From Planctomycetota bacterium (GTDB lineage Bacteria; Planctomycetota; Planctomycetia; Gemmatales; Gemmataceae): DNA of 39,256 nt. The position numbers and the translations under genes were made by a program. Numbering within the stretch: position 1 is the first letter of the stretch; the number at the start of each line of letters is the position of its first letter. Of this stretch, positions 16,336 through 24,618 are shown one piece after another. The stretch covers positions 1 to 39,256 of the forward strand of contig JACPPF010000174.1 of assembly GCA_016191165.1 (NCBI GenBank), written 5' to 3'. The notes beneath the pieces are model-generated. The model made no database searches. It had not been told where the DNA came from and saw nothing but the letters and a program-made list of their open reading frames with translations.

Positions 16336-16824
16336 TTAGCGGCCGGTTTGCAGGTGCGCCTCCAGGAACCACAAACTCTTGTCCAGTCCGCGAACGATCT
16401 CCGTGAACAAATCCGCGGTCCCGGCGTCGCCCACGTCCATGCACGCATCGATGGCGGCGCGCGTTGACTGCGCCACGGCAGCATACCGCTCGGCAAGTGC
16501 AGTCACATGTTCATGCCCCACGACCGCATCAGCCGGGTATTCCGGCAAACGGGAATGGCTGGCCGCTTGACGCGACGTCCCCTGGGCGCTGCCCCCTAGC
16601 GCCGTGACGCGCTCGGCGACGTCGTCGATGTAGGTCTCCAGTTCCCCAGCGAGCTGATCGAATAATTCGTGCAGTGCGATAAACGTCGGCCCCTTCACAT
16701 TCCAGTGCGCCTGTTTCACCTGGCTCCGCAAGTCAAACGTATCAGCAAGCTGTTGATTGAGCAGGCGGATCAAGCAGCCTCGCTTTTCCTCGGCAATGTC
16801 AATTCGGGTCGCGAATGTCTTCAT
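16336..16824 (-). CDS. dps: Dps, DNA-protecting ferritin-like protein
   Basis: This 162-residue protein has the length and motifs of Dps. The ferroxidase site appears as QAHWNVKGPTFIALHELFDQ (His and downstream His/Asp) and YIDDVAERVTALGG (Asp/Glu). The C-terminal half has SLWFLEAHLQ, the usual final helix. Dps forms 12-subunit shells that oxidise ferrous iron with hydrogen peroxide and protect DNA in starvation or oxidative stress. No lysine-rich N-terminal tail is evident, so direct DNA binding may be weak. An AGGGAGC ribosome site precedes the ATG. It lies 99 bases after exbD on the same strand and probably has its own promoter, which I could not define. Confidence 0.95.
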   Translation of the reverse strand: MKTFATRIDIAEEKRGCLIRLLNQQLADTFDLRSQVKQAHWNVKGPTFIALHELFDQLAGELETYIDDVAERVTALGGSAQGTSRQAASHSRLPEYPADAVVGHEHVTALAERYAAVAQSTRAAIDACMDVGDAGTADLFTEIVRGLDKSLWFLEAHLQTGR

Positions 16825-16923
16825 GGCCGAATGCTCCCTGAGTGAGGAAAAAACGTCTTTGCTTTTATTCTTCGCTGACGTGACGGAAATGTCAATCGGG
16901 GCATCAATTCGCCGGAAATGGGT

Positions 16924-17673
16924 TCACTTCGTCGGCTCGCTCACCTCACCAAGGACGATAATGTGCACTCGCCCCTTCACGGCGCGCGTGCGATTTAGCC
17001 GCACCTCCAGTTCTTGCAAATCGAGAGTCAAGCCCTTGATCGTCTCGATCGGCAGATTCTTGTCGGCGCGCAGACGAACCTTGATGTCGCCTGACGCTTG
17101 GTCCAGTTCCTTGGCCAGCCCCGCCAGGACTTCCTCCCCTTCGGTCGGCTTGACCAGGTAGTTCTCTTTTTCGGAATCCTTGCCCAGCGAGTAGCGCGTG
17201 ATTGTTTTATCGTCCTTGTCGAACTCGATGCCGATCCAGTACATGTCGGTGGAAATGCTCGCCAGTTGATGCCTGGCCGTGGGCGTGGCGATGGGAGAAA
17301 AGACGCCAGAGGCAACCGCAGCGGTCATCATGAAGAAGATGAGCAATACCAGGCTGACGTCGATCAGCGGAATCATGTCAACGTCATCGTCCTCTTCCTC
17401 ACGGACCTTTGCGCTCTGGAAGCCCAGATCGATCGGTTGCAGCGCCTCGGCGCGATCCTGTGCGGCCAGGGGCTGAGCCTTCGGTAGATAGGGGACGAGA
17501 GCGGGCACGTTCTCGACGGGATGCCATTTTTCCTTGCCCGCGAGCCTCACTCGGTCCGCGGCCAGCAAACGTCCCTGTTGCAGCCAGTCGGTGACGACCG
17601 TGAACGGGACGCCCGTGTAAACCTTTTTCAGGTCCACGATCCAGACATCCAGAAGTCGTTCGGCGGCCGGCAT
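16924..17673 (-). CDS. ExbD/TolR-type protein with N-terminal GYF_2-like domain
   Basis: This 249-residue protein combines two parts. Residues about 9-60 (VWIVDLKKVYTGVPFTVVTD, then WLQQGRLLAADRV) form a GYF_2-like domain, the type seen in Gemmata-group ExbD proteins. Residues about 100-122 (MIPLIDVSLVLLIFFMMTAA) are the single membrane helix, with the conserved Asp105 that carries protons in ExbD/TolR. The periplasmic part follows (IKVRLRADKNLPIETIKGL). With ExbB it would couple proton flow to envelope work. A longer frame from TTG 17736 is open, but ATG 17673 begins just before the recognised domain. exbB ends 80 bases upstream on the same strand. Confidence 0.88.
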   Translation of the reverse strand: MPAAERLLDVWIVDLKKVYTGVPFTVVTDWLQQGRLLAADRVRLAGKEKWHPVENVPALVPYLPKAQPLAAQDRAEALQPIDLGFQSAKVREEEDDDVDMIPLIDVSLVLLIFFMMTAAVASGVFSPIATPTARHQLASISTDMYWIGIEFDKDDKTITRYSLGKDSEKENYLVKPTEGEEVLAGLAKELDQASGDIKVRLRADKNLPIETIKGLTLDLQELEVRLNRTRAVKGRVHIIVLGEVSEPTK

Positions 17674-17753
17674 GAATGATGAAACCAGCGCTGCCGCTTG
17701 GCGTTCGCCGGGCGCCAGGTGAACGCAAAACCACAAGCGGCAAAATCCACAAC

Positions 17754-18428
17754 CTATTTCTTTAGCGTGACTGCGGTGTCGCCCTTCGCCCTGGCAGGGG
17801 CTGGCGCGGTGGGTGGTTTGAGATTTTCGACGAGCAAAACGAGTTTATGGGCGGCGCTCTTCATCTTGATCTCGAAATTCGCAATCCAGGCCTTGAACAA
17901 TACATGGGTAAAGACCAGCGGAATGGCCGTCACCAGGCCCATGGCCGTGGCAAAGAGGGCCAGGCCGATCGATTGGCTCTGCGACGCCATGTCCCCCTTT
18001 GCACTCAGCTGGCTGAATGTGCCGATCATACTGACGACCGTGCCGAGGAGGCCGACCATCGTCGCGATCTTGGCAATGGCAAGGACGGTGGGCAAAAGAA
18101 AGTTGAGCTGTGGCACAATCTCCAGTTCGATCACCGTCGCCATGGCGCGGCGCATCGCCGCCAAGCCTTGCTTCGAGGTTTCAAGGCCCGCGGTGAATAG
18201 TCGGCGTGGGATCAGACCTGGTTGCGTTTCGCAGAACTTCAAGGCACTCTCAACGCCCTCCTTTTGAAGCTTTTCCTGAAGCGCGGGCAAGAACACGTTC
18301 ATGTTGGTGCGGGCGCCAAGATTCAACAGGAGTCGCCACACCACCAGGGTGACGGCCACCACCGACATGATGAACATCGGAATGGCGAAGTACCAGTCCT
18401 GCGTGACGAAATGCCAAAATGCACCCAT
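17754..18428 (-). CDS. exbB: ExbB/TolQ/MotA proton channel protein
   Basis: The product has 224 residues and three membrane helices: FAIPMFIMSVVAVTLVVW near the N-terminus, then TVLAIAKIATMVGLLGTVVS and IGLALFATAMGLVTAIPLVF. The last two form the MotA/TolQ/ExbB signature, including GLLGTVVSM and the helix that lines the proton path. The ending is Pro/Ala/Lys-rich. It pairs with the ExbD protein encoded directly downstream. Start choice is uncertain: ATG 18428 has a GAGG about 11 bases upstream, and TTG 18452 would add eight residues. No TonB gene is in the window. Confidence 0.9.
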   Translation of the reverse strand: MGAFWHFVTQDWYFAIPMFIMSVVAVTLVVWRLLLNLGARTNMNVFLPALQEKLQKEGVESALKFCETQPGLIPRRLFTAGLETSKQGLAAMRRAMATVIELEIVPQLNFLLPTVLAIAKIATMVGLLGTVVSMIGTFSQLSAKGDMASQSQSIGLALFATAMGLVTAIPLVFTHVLFKAWIANFEIKMKSAAHKLVLLVENLKPPTAPAPARAKGDTAVTLKK

Positions 18429-18763
18429 GGAATGGAAGACCTCATCTTTCAAATTTCATCGCACGACGGGAACTCCCTTAGTTGTAGCGGCGAAGTTTCA
18501 CGTTTGCCAGGGTTTCCTCTGAGTTTCCGGGGGGCAATATTTGGTGGCCAGGATGTTGATTGGCGTTTGAGCCGCGCACGAAGTAAGCGGCCGCGGCAAA
18601 TCGCTTCCTGGGTGGGCGGGTCAATCGACGCGAGGGCCGGGTGCCAAGGCGATGCCCTGCGCCGAAGAATTAGACCATTGGAATGATGAGGTCACGAGGC
18701 GGACCTTGAAGCCGGGGGTGAAAGGAAACGCGCAAAGGAATTGGCAAGGCCGCCAACTTTGGA
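18429..18763. other. Intergenic stretch upstream of exbB
   Basis: This 335-base gap follows the VHL-domain gene and precedes exbB on the minus strand. I see no gene, no strong hairpin and no consensus promoter. It presumably holds the exbBD leader. Confidence 0.45.
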
Positions 18764-19867
18764 TCACGGCAGCGGCGCTCCGCCCTTTTTTCCCGCTTTG
18801 CCGAACCCCCCGAACGGGTTCGCGGCGGCGCCGACAGGCGAGCCTGGCGCGAACCCGGACCAGGGAGCGCCGACGAGTTCATTCCAGATCGTTTTCTGAT
18901 CGGCATTCAACATCGCGGTCGCCCCTTCAAACGCCGTCTTGCGCGCCTGCACGAGTTTCCTGCCAAAGTCCACACCGGCCATTGGATCGGCCTGGAGCGC
19001 GTCCAGGCGTTCGCGATTGAACTGGATACTGATGGGCCTCAGCTTGTCCTGCTGCTCTGGCGTCAATTGTAGGGCATCGGTGAGCGTCTTGTCGGTGAAC
19101 AGTCCGCTGCCGAGGTCCTGGCGCTGCATCTGCTCGAGCCGTTTGTTTTGGGCAGGGTTGAGCAGGTTGGCGATGCCGCGATCGAGCTCATGGTTGAGTT
19201 CGGTGGTTTTCCTTGGCCGTTGCAGCGCCGACAAACCCTGGAGCGCCAGCGCCTGTAATTCGGCCTGGTGTTTTGCGTCCAACACCTTGGCTCTGGCGAC
19301 CTGGTCCTGCGTGAGCTTTAACTCGGCAACGGCCGCGGGATGATGGACGTAAATGATTTTAGGCGTCATGGACGAGGCGCCGAGTTTCTTACCTTTGCCA
19401 AATCCAGGATTGCCGTCGCCGCCCTTGCCAAACCCGCCTTTCCCAAATCCGCCCGCGGCCCCGCCCTTTTTCTTGGCGAACCCGCCGAAGCCCTGCGGCA
19501 CGCCATGGGTGATGAGTCGGGCGTCCGCGTCGGGATAATAAAGGCCCACGGCATTGTCGTTGGCGTCGGTGAGCACCCAGGCATGGTTCAAGAAGGTCTT
19601 GAAGAGCAGCCGATCTCCCCGGTTCAGCGTGCCGCGAAGTTCGCGCTTGCCTTCCAGATTGAGCCAATAGACCTTGATGGCCTGCTGGCCCCGGTTATAA
19701 AACTCGATGGTGGTAGCGAAATCGTTCTTGATGGAGCGAGCTTTCGCCTCGGCAGGGTGTTTCTTCTGGGCAAAAAGCTTTGAATCCGTGAACACCACTA
19801 AAGCGGCGGCGGCGATGAAAAAGAGCCCGGCAAAGGAAGCGAACCGTCGACTAAGGCGCGCGGACAT
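18764..19867 (-). CDS. Exported protein with VHL beta-like domain and LTxxQ-like repeats
   Basis: The protein has 367 residues, and its N-terminus (RFASFAGLFFIAAAALVVFT) is a signal peptide. Residues about 50-120 match the von Hippel-Lindau beta domain pattern: TIEFYNRGQQAIKVYWLNLE, then GTLNRGDRLLFKTFLNHAWV. Human VHL has a similar NRS...WLNFDG...TLPPGT...HLW layout. A Gly/Phe/Lys-rich linker follows at about 125-165 (GGFGKGGFGKGGDG). The helical C-terminal half has two LTxxQ-type segments, LKLTQDQVARAKVLD and LQLTPEQQDKLRPI, like Spy/CpxP-type periplasmic proteins. A second FGGFGKAGKKGG tail ends it. The function is unknown; I infer a periplasmic binding or stress-sensing role. Confidence 0.82.
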   Translation of the reverse strand: MSARLSRRFASFAGLFFIAAAALVVFTDSKLFAQKKHPAEAKARSIKNDFATTIEFYNRGQQAIKVYWLNLEGKRELRGTLNRGDRLLFKTFLNHAWVLTDANDNAVGLYYPDADARLITHGVPQGFGGFAKKKGGAAGGFGKGGFGKGGDGNPGFGKGKKLGASSMTPKIIYVHHPAAVAELKLTQDQVARAKVLDAKHQAELQALALQGLSALQRPRKTTELNHELDRGIANLLNPAQNKRLEQMQRQDLGSGLFTDKTLTDALQLTPEQQDKLRPISIQFNRERLDALQADPMAGVDFGRKLVQARKTAFEGATAMLNADQKTIWNELVGAPWSGFAPGSPVGAAANPFGGFGKAGKKGGAPLP

Positions 19868-20094
19868 GATAAGACTCCCGACAACTCGTCAGAGCGTTTT
19901 GGTTAGGATTCGAACCAAGTGAATTGTATCCGGGTTGCTCCCCTTACGCAAATGCATAACCACTCGATTTGACGTGGCGGGTTCGACTACCGGCCCGTGA
20001 TGTTTTTTATCCATCCAAGTGCTCACTGCGTGTACCGCTCTCGCAAGATCAGGCCGGGAATGACAAGGAAACGACCAAGCCAAACAGCACGCGG

Positions 20095-20565
20095 TCAGGA
20101 CTCGAGCGCGTCGATCGCCGCGCCGACCTTGAGCATCCCGCCCGTCACGATCTGGGCTCGCAACCCGCCACGGTGGAGCAGGCCCTTTTCAACGCCCTGA
20201 CAGGTCAACTTCTCCAGATGGCCGCACGGTTCGCAAAGACGGATACCACGCAGGGTCACCGAACCAATCGTGAAATCTTTGCCGACGAGGTGATTGAGCG
20301 GCACACCCCGAGTCAGCAGGTTTCGGCGAGCCTGCGCAGGCGCGAGTACGATCTGATAATCGCGGGCCAGACCTTCGAGGGCTTCCGCCTCGATCAGGGT
20401 GACCTCACGATCGGGACCGTCCTTGGCGGAATACGTCCCTTCCCTGAGGAAATAGCGGTCGCCAAGCAGACCGCGGCCTGCGACCGCTTCAACCTGGTCG
20501 TTACCCTGCAAGTCTTTGCCCTTGTGTGATGCGATGAAAATACCTATGAGGTGGCCTTGAAACAT
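20095..20565 (-). CDS. MOSC domain protein
   Basis: The product has 156 residues. MOSC domains are the sulfur-carrier C-terminal domains related to molybdenum cofactor sulfurase. The sequence shows VEAVAGRGLLGDRYFL, then ARRNLLTRGVPLNHLVGKDF and LCEPCGHLEKLT with the conserved Cys. These match the bacterial stand-alone MOSC (YiiM-like) pattern. A GGGAGCGG ribosome site precedes ATG 20565; a TTG at 20586 overlaps the upstream stop. It follows the Rpn-type gene by 17 bases. The molybdenum-enzyme subunits at 24123-25539 make a link to molybdenum cofactor conceivable, but nothing ties them directly. Confidence 0.85.
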   Translation of the reverse strand: MFQGHLIGIFIASHKGKDLQGNDQVEAVAGRGLLGDRYFLREGTYSAKDGPDREVTLIEAEALEGLARDYQIVLAPAQARRNLLTRGVPLNHLVGKDFTIGSVTLRGIRLCEPCGHLEKLTCQGVEKGLLHRGGLRAQIVTGGMLKVGAAIDALES

Positions 20566-20582
20566 GATCCGCTCCCGTGTGT

Positions 20583-21578
20583 TCAAGAAGGGCGACCCGC
20601 CAGCGCCTGGCGAAATTCGCCCGCGGTATGAATCGTCTTGATCGCCTTGAGCGCCGCGCGCAAAGTCTTGAGGTCATCGATTGCCTTCACCAGGCTCATG
20701 ATTTCAACGACCTCATCCGGGAACTTCAATTCGACGTCCAAGCCGATGGCATCAAATAGCGCTTCTCTTTGCCCTTCCTGGCGCCCTTCCTGGCGCCCTT
20801 CCTGGCGTCCCTCCTGCAAACCCTGGTTGAAACCTTCCTCTCGGCCAATGCGTTCAATGCTGGTAATGTATGGCATGTGCGTTTCCTCCTCAAACTTGTG
20901 GATCTCCGCGCGGAACCTTCGAGCAAGCTCGTCGGGCAGGTCCATGATCCAGTCGACGAACCGAAATAGCTTGCGAACCCGGTCCGCGTCCCACCCGTGT
21001 TGGTAAAGGCTCTTGACGAGCACGAGTTTGGCGGCCTGCCGACGATCTGGATGACGGCGCGTTTCCAGCGTTTTCAAATGCGCCAACACGACCATTGCAA
21101 ATGGATTGGAATCGTCCGCTAACCCCACCGCGTTCGGAGCGTAATCAAGCAACTTCACAATTGGGAACCATACGCCAATCTTGAATCCCCACATTTGGTA
21201 GGTGAATGAATCCGGTCGCCAATCCGATCGATCATCCGCCAGAACAGCCAGGCTCACTACCTTTCGATTATACCGATCAATGAGCCGATAACTGTAGACA
21301 AAAAGGCGCTCGGCAAAATCGTCCGCCGCCTGAGTCTGAATTTCAACGTGAATCAGAATCCACTCTTCCGCGCCACTCTTGAGCCACACCTTGACCAGTT
21401 TGTCAACAACCCGCCGACCCAATTCGGCCTCCTTGATGATTTGCTGAAGTTCTTTGTCAAGAAACTCGTGGCCCCGGCTCCAGTCGATATCGGCGTGTGC
21501 CTTCGGGAAAAAAAAGGACATGAAAGCCTCGAAATACTCGTCGAGGATGTCCTTCCAGGGAGAGTCAAAGTCCATCAT
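20583..21578 (-). CDS. Rpn-type PD-(D/E)xK nuclease/transposase-like protein, second copy
   Basis: The protein has 331 residues. The core lies at about residues 25-100: DKELQQI, VDKLVKVWLKSG with the catalytic Asp region, and WILIHVEIQTQAADDFAE with the ExQ pair. Helices follow, then EEGFNQGLQEGRQEG coded by a 12-bp repeat at about 20772-20816. The C-terminus has a short helix bundle (MSLVKAIDDLKTLRAALKAI) in place of a full DUF4351. It belongs with Rpn/PDDEXK transposase-like proteins. It shares layout and the EGRQ tract with the protein at 13854-14798 but differs in most of its sequence, so the two are separate arrivals rather than a recent duplication. It lies between the HIT and MOSC genes. 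Confidence 0.78.
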   Translation of the reverse strand: MMDFDSPWKDILDEYFEAFMSFFFPKAHADIDWSRGHEFLDKELQQIIKEAELGRRVVDKLVKVWLKSGAEEWILIHVEIQTQAADDFAERLFVYSYRLIDRYNRKVVSLAVLADDRSDWRPDSFTYQMWGFKIGVWFPIVKLLDYAPNAVGLADDSNPFAMVVLAHLKTLETRRHPDRRQAAKLVLVKSLYQHGWDADRVRKLFRFVDWIMDLPDELARRFRAEIHKFEEETHMPYITSIERIGREEGFNQGLQEGRQEGRQEGRQEGQREALFDAIGLDVELKFPDEVVEIMSLVKAIDDLKTLRAALKAIKTIHTAGEFRQALAGRPS

Positions 21579-21624
21579 CGCACGGCCCGCAAGAAAAAAA
21601 AGATCTCTGGGTCCACGCCAAGCC

Positions 21625-21969
21625 TCACCCCGGCGGCCAATGAAAATCGCGGCCGCCCATCAGGTGAAAATGCAGGTGCGGCACTGTCTGGCCCCCGCGA
21701 TCTCGGCAGTTGATCACCACGCGGTAACCATCATCCAGCTTGAGTTGCTTCGCCAACTTCACCGCGATCAGGTGCAGGTGCCCCAAAAGCTCAACGTCGG
21801 CATCGACCAGGTCGCCATGAGTCGGAATCTCTTTGCGCGGGATGATCAGCACATGCACCGGCGCCTGCGGGTTGACGTCGTGGAATGCCAGGCACCAGTC
21901 GTCTTCGTGAATGATTTGCGAGGGAATTTGCCTGGCGATGATCTTCAAAAAAATATTGTCTTCAAGCAT
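21625..21969 (-). CDS. HIT (histidine triad) nucleotide-binding protein
   Basis: The product has 114 residues, the usual HINT length. The histidine triad is PHLHFHLMGG with His98, His100 and His102. Other family features are DVNPQAPVHVLIIPRKEI and GYRVVINCRDRGGQTV. HINT proteins are nucleoside phosphoramidases that act on AMP-linked substrates in the cytoplasm. A purine-rich ribosome site (GGGACGGGATC) precedes the ATG. The gene starts a minus-strand run with the Rpn-type nuclease and MOSC genes and is divergent from the RNase HII-like gene. Confidence 0.95.
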   Translation of the reverse strand: MLEDNIFLKIIARQIPSQIIHEDDWCLAFHDVNPQAPVHVLIIPRKEIPTHGDLVDADVELLGHLHLIAVKLAKQLKLDDGYRVVINCRDRGGQTVPHLHFHLMGGRDFHWPPG

Positions 21970-22060
21970 GATCCCGTCCCTTCGTAATAAGATGTTGCCT
22001 ACGCAACCTGGCGGTCAACGTTGTGACGCCCTGGAATGTCTATTGTAGGAAGCATCCACC

Positions 22061-23011
22061 ATGCCCTGGCAGATCGGCATTGACGAAGCAGGCTACGGCC
22101 CCAACCTCGGCCCGTTCGTGATGACGCTGGTCGCCTGCCGGGTCCCGGAGGTTCTGTCCGGCGCCAATCTCTGGGATGTGTTGCAACCGTGCGTCCGCCG
22201 CGCGGAGGATGCGCCGGACGGTCGCCTCATCGTCGCCGATTCCAAGCAGGTCTACACGCCCTCGTCGGGCTGGCGGGATCTGGAGACCACGGTCCTTGCC
22301 GGCCTGGCTCAATCGACGCCCACGCTGCGTAATTTGCTGGATTGGCTCGCTACCGACGACATCCCCCTGCTGAAAGAGGAAGCCTGGTTCGCGGGAGATA
22401 CCAGCGTGCCAGCGGAAGTGACCACGGCCGAACTTTTCAAGGCGCGCACGGGTTGGCGGCAAGCGTGTGAGAGTGCGGGCGTGGTTTTCGGCTTTTCCCA
22501 AAGTGCCATCGTCGCCGCCCCGCGCTTCAACGATTTGATTGACCGCTGGGACAGTAAGGGCGCGGTCCTGAGCGTGGCCTTGACCCACTTGATGCAAGCG
22601 TGCCTTCAGCAAACGGCCACGGAGCCGATGAGTTTCGTTATCGACAAGCACGGTGGACGCAACAGCTACGCCGCCCTGTTGCAGCACGCATTTTCCGACG
22701 GGATGGTACTCGCGGAACAGGAAGGCCGAGAGCGCAGCGTCTACCGCGTCGAGGGGCTGGATCGGCCGATTCGGATCACCTTCATGCCCAGGGCCGACGG
22801 GCAGCACTTCGCCGTCGCTTTGGCGTCGATGATCAGCAAATACGTCCGCGAAATGTTGATGCGCGAATTCAATCGCTATTGGCAAACGCATGTCCCGGGC
22901 TTGAAGCCGACCGCCGGCTACCCGGTTGATGCCGTTCGTTTCTTCGATGCCATCCGCCCCGCCCTGACGAAACTCGGTATCACCGAGCGGCAGGTATGGC
23001 GTTGCCGATAA
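22061..23011 (+). CDS. RNase HII/HIII-like protein
   Basis: The protein has 316 residues, against about 200 for ordinary RNase HII. The N-terminus IGIDEAGYGPNLGPFVM has the Asp8-Glu9 pair in the DEAGxGP context of type 2 RNases H. Next comes VADSKQVY (Asp60-Ser-Lys, as in the DSK motif of RNase HII). FVIDKHGGRNSY supplies a third acidic residue (Asp195). LASMISKYVREMLM near residue 255 resembles the ASIxAKVxRD helix, and TAGYPVDA the GYPT region. RNase HII removes ribonucleotides from DNA and RNA-DNA hybrids. The extra middle segment (about residues 75-180) is not part of the classic enzyme. The true substrate is uncertain. Confidence 0.68.
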   Translation: MPWQIGIDEAGYGPNLGPFVMTLVACRVPEVLSGANLWDVLQPCVRRAEDAPDGRLIVADSKQVYTPSSGWRDLETTVLAGLAQSTPTLRNLLDWLATDDIPLLKEEAWFAGDTSVPAEVTTAELFKARTGWRQACESAGVVFGFSQSAIVAAPRFNDLIDRWDSKGAVLSVALTHLMQACLQQTATEPMSFVIDKHGGRNSYAALLQHAFSDGMVLAEQEGRERSVYRVEGLDRPIRITFMPRADGQHFAVALASMISKYVREMLMREFNRYWQTHVPGLKPTAGYPVDAVRFFDAIRPALTKLGITERQVWRCR

Positions 23012-23157
23012 ACGCGGCATCCAGGGCGCCCAGGGCGCCCCGCTTGCCTCGTCGTCGATCCCGCCGTCAAACTGGCCTGGCAAGCGCAAATCCTTTCTTG
23101 TATCTTCGGTGATTGAAGACGACGCGGAAAATCCGTCCTCGATCACGGAGCGGAGGA

Positions 23158-24099
23158 ATGACGGCTAATCGGGTCTGGACATGGAACGTCGCCGTACTCG
23201 CGCTGGCCTTGGGCCTGACCGCGTGCAGTGACTTTTCGCAGCACCGCTTCGGCGGGGTACGGCGCAGCGCGGACGACGACGAGAGTCCGCCGCGTCCGAG
23301 CCCCGCGCTCGCCATTCGCAACGCGCCATCGGTGTTGCCGCGCCGACCGGATGAGAAGGTTCAACAGGCCACTTTTGTGCCCGAGAAACCGCCCGTCGCT
23401 GTACCTCCTCAGGGTGCGCAGAATCCACTTAGATTAATCTATCACCGCGCCGCGCAAACCCACGCCCAGCTCGCAGGCTACACCATGCTCCTGACACGCC
23501 GCGAGGTTGCCGGCGGGCGCAAGCAGCCCGAGGAAGTCCTGGAAGTCAAACTCCGCCAGCAGCCCTACAGCGTTCATATCAAATGCGTTGCGGGAAGTGA
23601 AAAAGGCCGCGAAGTGCTCTTCGTCAGCGGGAAGTTCGACAACAAAATCCAGATACTCCTGGCGTCGGGCGACCTGCGCGGCATCCTGGGACGCCGGCAC
23701 AGCGTTCGCCTCGACGACCCCGCCGTGAAGGCGGCAAGCCGATATCCGATCAACGAGACCGGCCTCGGCTCGATGATCGAACGCTTTGGCCGAGTCGTGG
23801 ACAGCACCGAAAAAACCGATGGCCGCGAGGGGACGGCGAAGTACCTGGGCCTATTAAAGCGTCCAGAATTCGAGGCCAAGATCGAGACGGTGTATCAGGA
23901 GTTGCCCGCCGGCGCCGAGCCCGGCCTGCCCAAGGGGGGGCGCCGATGGTGGTTCTTCGATCCGCCCACCGGCCTGCCCGTCCTTCGTATCACTCACGAC
24001 GCCACCGGCGAAGTCGAATACTACCGCCACGACCAAATCCGTGGCCCCGCGCGCCTGACCGACGACGACTTCAATCCGGCCCGTCTTTGGCGAAAATAG
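23158..24099 (+). CDS. DUF1571 lipoprotein
   Basis: The product has 313 residues. The N-terminus MTANRVWTWNVAVLALALGL with LTAC is a lipoprotein signal, the Cys being the acylation site. A Pro/Arg-rich linker is followed at about residue 95 by the DUF1571 domain: AGYTMLLTRREVAGG, VLEVKLRQQPYSVHIKC and REVLFVSGKFDNKIQ, later RWWFFDPPTGLPVLRIT. The domain resembles lipoprotein-carrier (LolA/LolB-like) beta barrels; transport of lipids is therefore a guess. A GGAGCGGAGG ribosome site fixes ATG 23158 over the in-frame start at 23113. DUF1571 is a planctomycete-typical family. Confidence 0.82.
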   Translation: MTANRVWTWNVAVLALALGLTACSDFSQHRFGGVRRSADDDESPPRPSPALAIRNAPSVLPRRPDEKVQQATFVPEKPPVAVPPQGAQNPLRLIYHRAAQTHAQLAGYTMLLTRREVAGGRKQPEEVLEVKLRQQPYSVHIKCVAGSEKGREVLFVSGKFDNKIQILLASGDLRGILGRRHSVRLDDPAVKAASRYPINETGLGSMIERFGRVVDSTEKTDGREGTAKYLGLLKRPEFEAKIETVYQELPAGAEPGLPKGGRRWWFFDPPTGLPVLRITHDATGEVEYYRHDQIRGPARLTDDDFNPARLWRK

Positions 24100-24122
24100 C
24101 ATCTTTCACATAGGCCTTCGGT

Positions 24123-24596
24123 TTACTGCTTCGCTTCCGCTGCCTCCAGCACGGCGCGGATGATCTTGTCATACCCGGTACACCGACACAGGTTGCCCGC
24201 GAGGAAATGGCGTGCATCGTGTTCGGTTGGGTGTGGGTTTTTATCCAAAAGTGCCTTGGCAGCGAGAATGAAGCCGGGGGTGCAGATTCCGCATTGCAGG
24301 GCGGCGCCTTCGAGGAAGCACTTTTGCAACGGATGCAGCCCGTCTTTGCTGGCGATGCCTTCGATGGTGGTGACCTTGAGGCCATCGACCTCGGCGGCCA
24401 TGACGAGGCAGCTGTTGACGAGTCGGCCGTCGAGGATCACGTTGCACGCACCGCAGTTGCCGTTGTTGCAGCCTTCCTTGGCGCCGGTCAACTTCAACTC
24501 GTCGCGCAGGGCTTCGAGCAGGCTATTGCGTGGCTCGCACAGGAACTCGGCAGTTTGGCCGTTGACAGTGCAGGTGATGTGGAGTTTTTTGGTCAC
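24123..24596 (-). CDS. 2Fe-2S subunit of a molybdenum hydroxylase (CoxS/XdhC-like small subunit)
   Basis: This 157-residue protein has two 2Fe-2S domains. The plant-type cluster ligands are Cys43, Cys48, Cys51 (GCNNGNCGAC) and Cys63. The helical second domain has CGICTPGF (Cys102, Cys105) and LCRCTGY (Cys137, Cys139). It passes electrons between the molybdenum site and FAD in xanthine dehydrogenase/CO dehydrogenase-type hydroxylases. The FAD subunit gene precedes it by 76 bases on the same strand. The catalytic molybdenum subunit is not in the window. Confidence 0.93.
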   Translation of the reverse strand: MTKKLHITCTVNGQTAEFLCEPRNSLLEALRDELKLTGAKEGCNNGNCGACNVILDGRLVNSCLVMAAEVDGLKVTTIEGIASKDGLHPLQKCFLEGAALQCGICTPGFILAAKALLDKNPHPTEHDARHFLAGNLCRCTGYDKIIRAVLEAAEAKQ

Positions 24597-24618
24597 AACA
24601 AATGTCCTTCGCCGTTAA

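Noticed and set aside
19895-20010. tRNA-like segments: GGTTCGAATCC on the minus strand near 19910 and GGGTTCGAC on the plus strand near 19982
   Set aside because: The flanking bases do not form a T-stem, anticodon arm or acceptor stem with normal pairing. They could be decayed tRNA or att fragments, but nothing supports that.
22040-23146. Minus-strand open frame of about 370 codons opposite the RNase HII-like gene
   Set aside because: The plus strand encodes recognisable catalytic motifs; the antisense frame encodes none.
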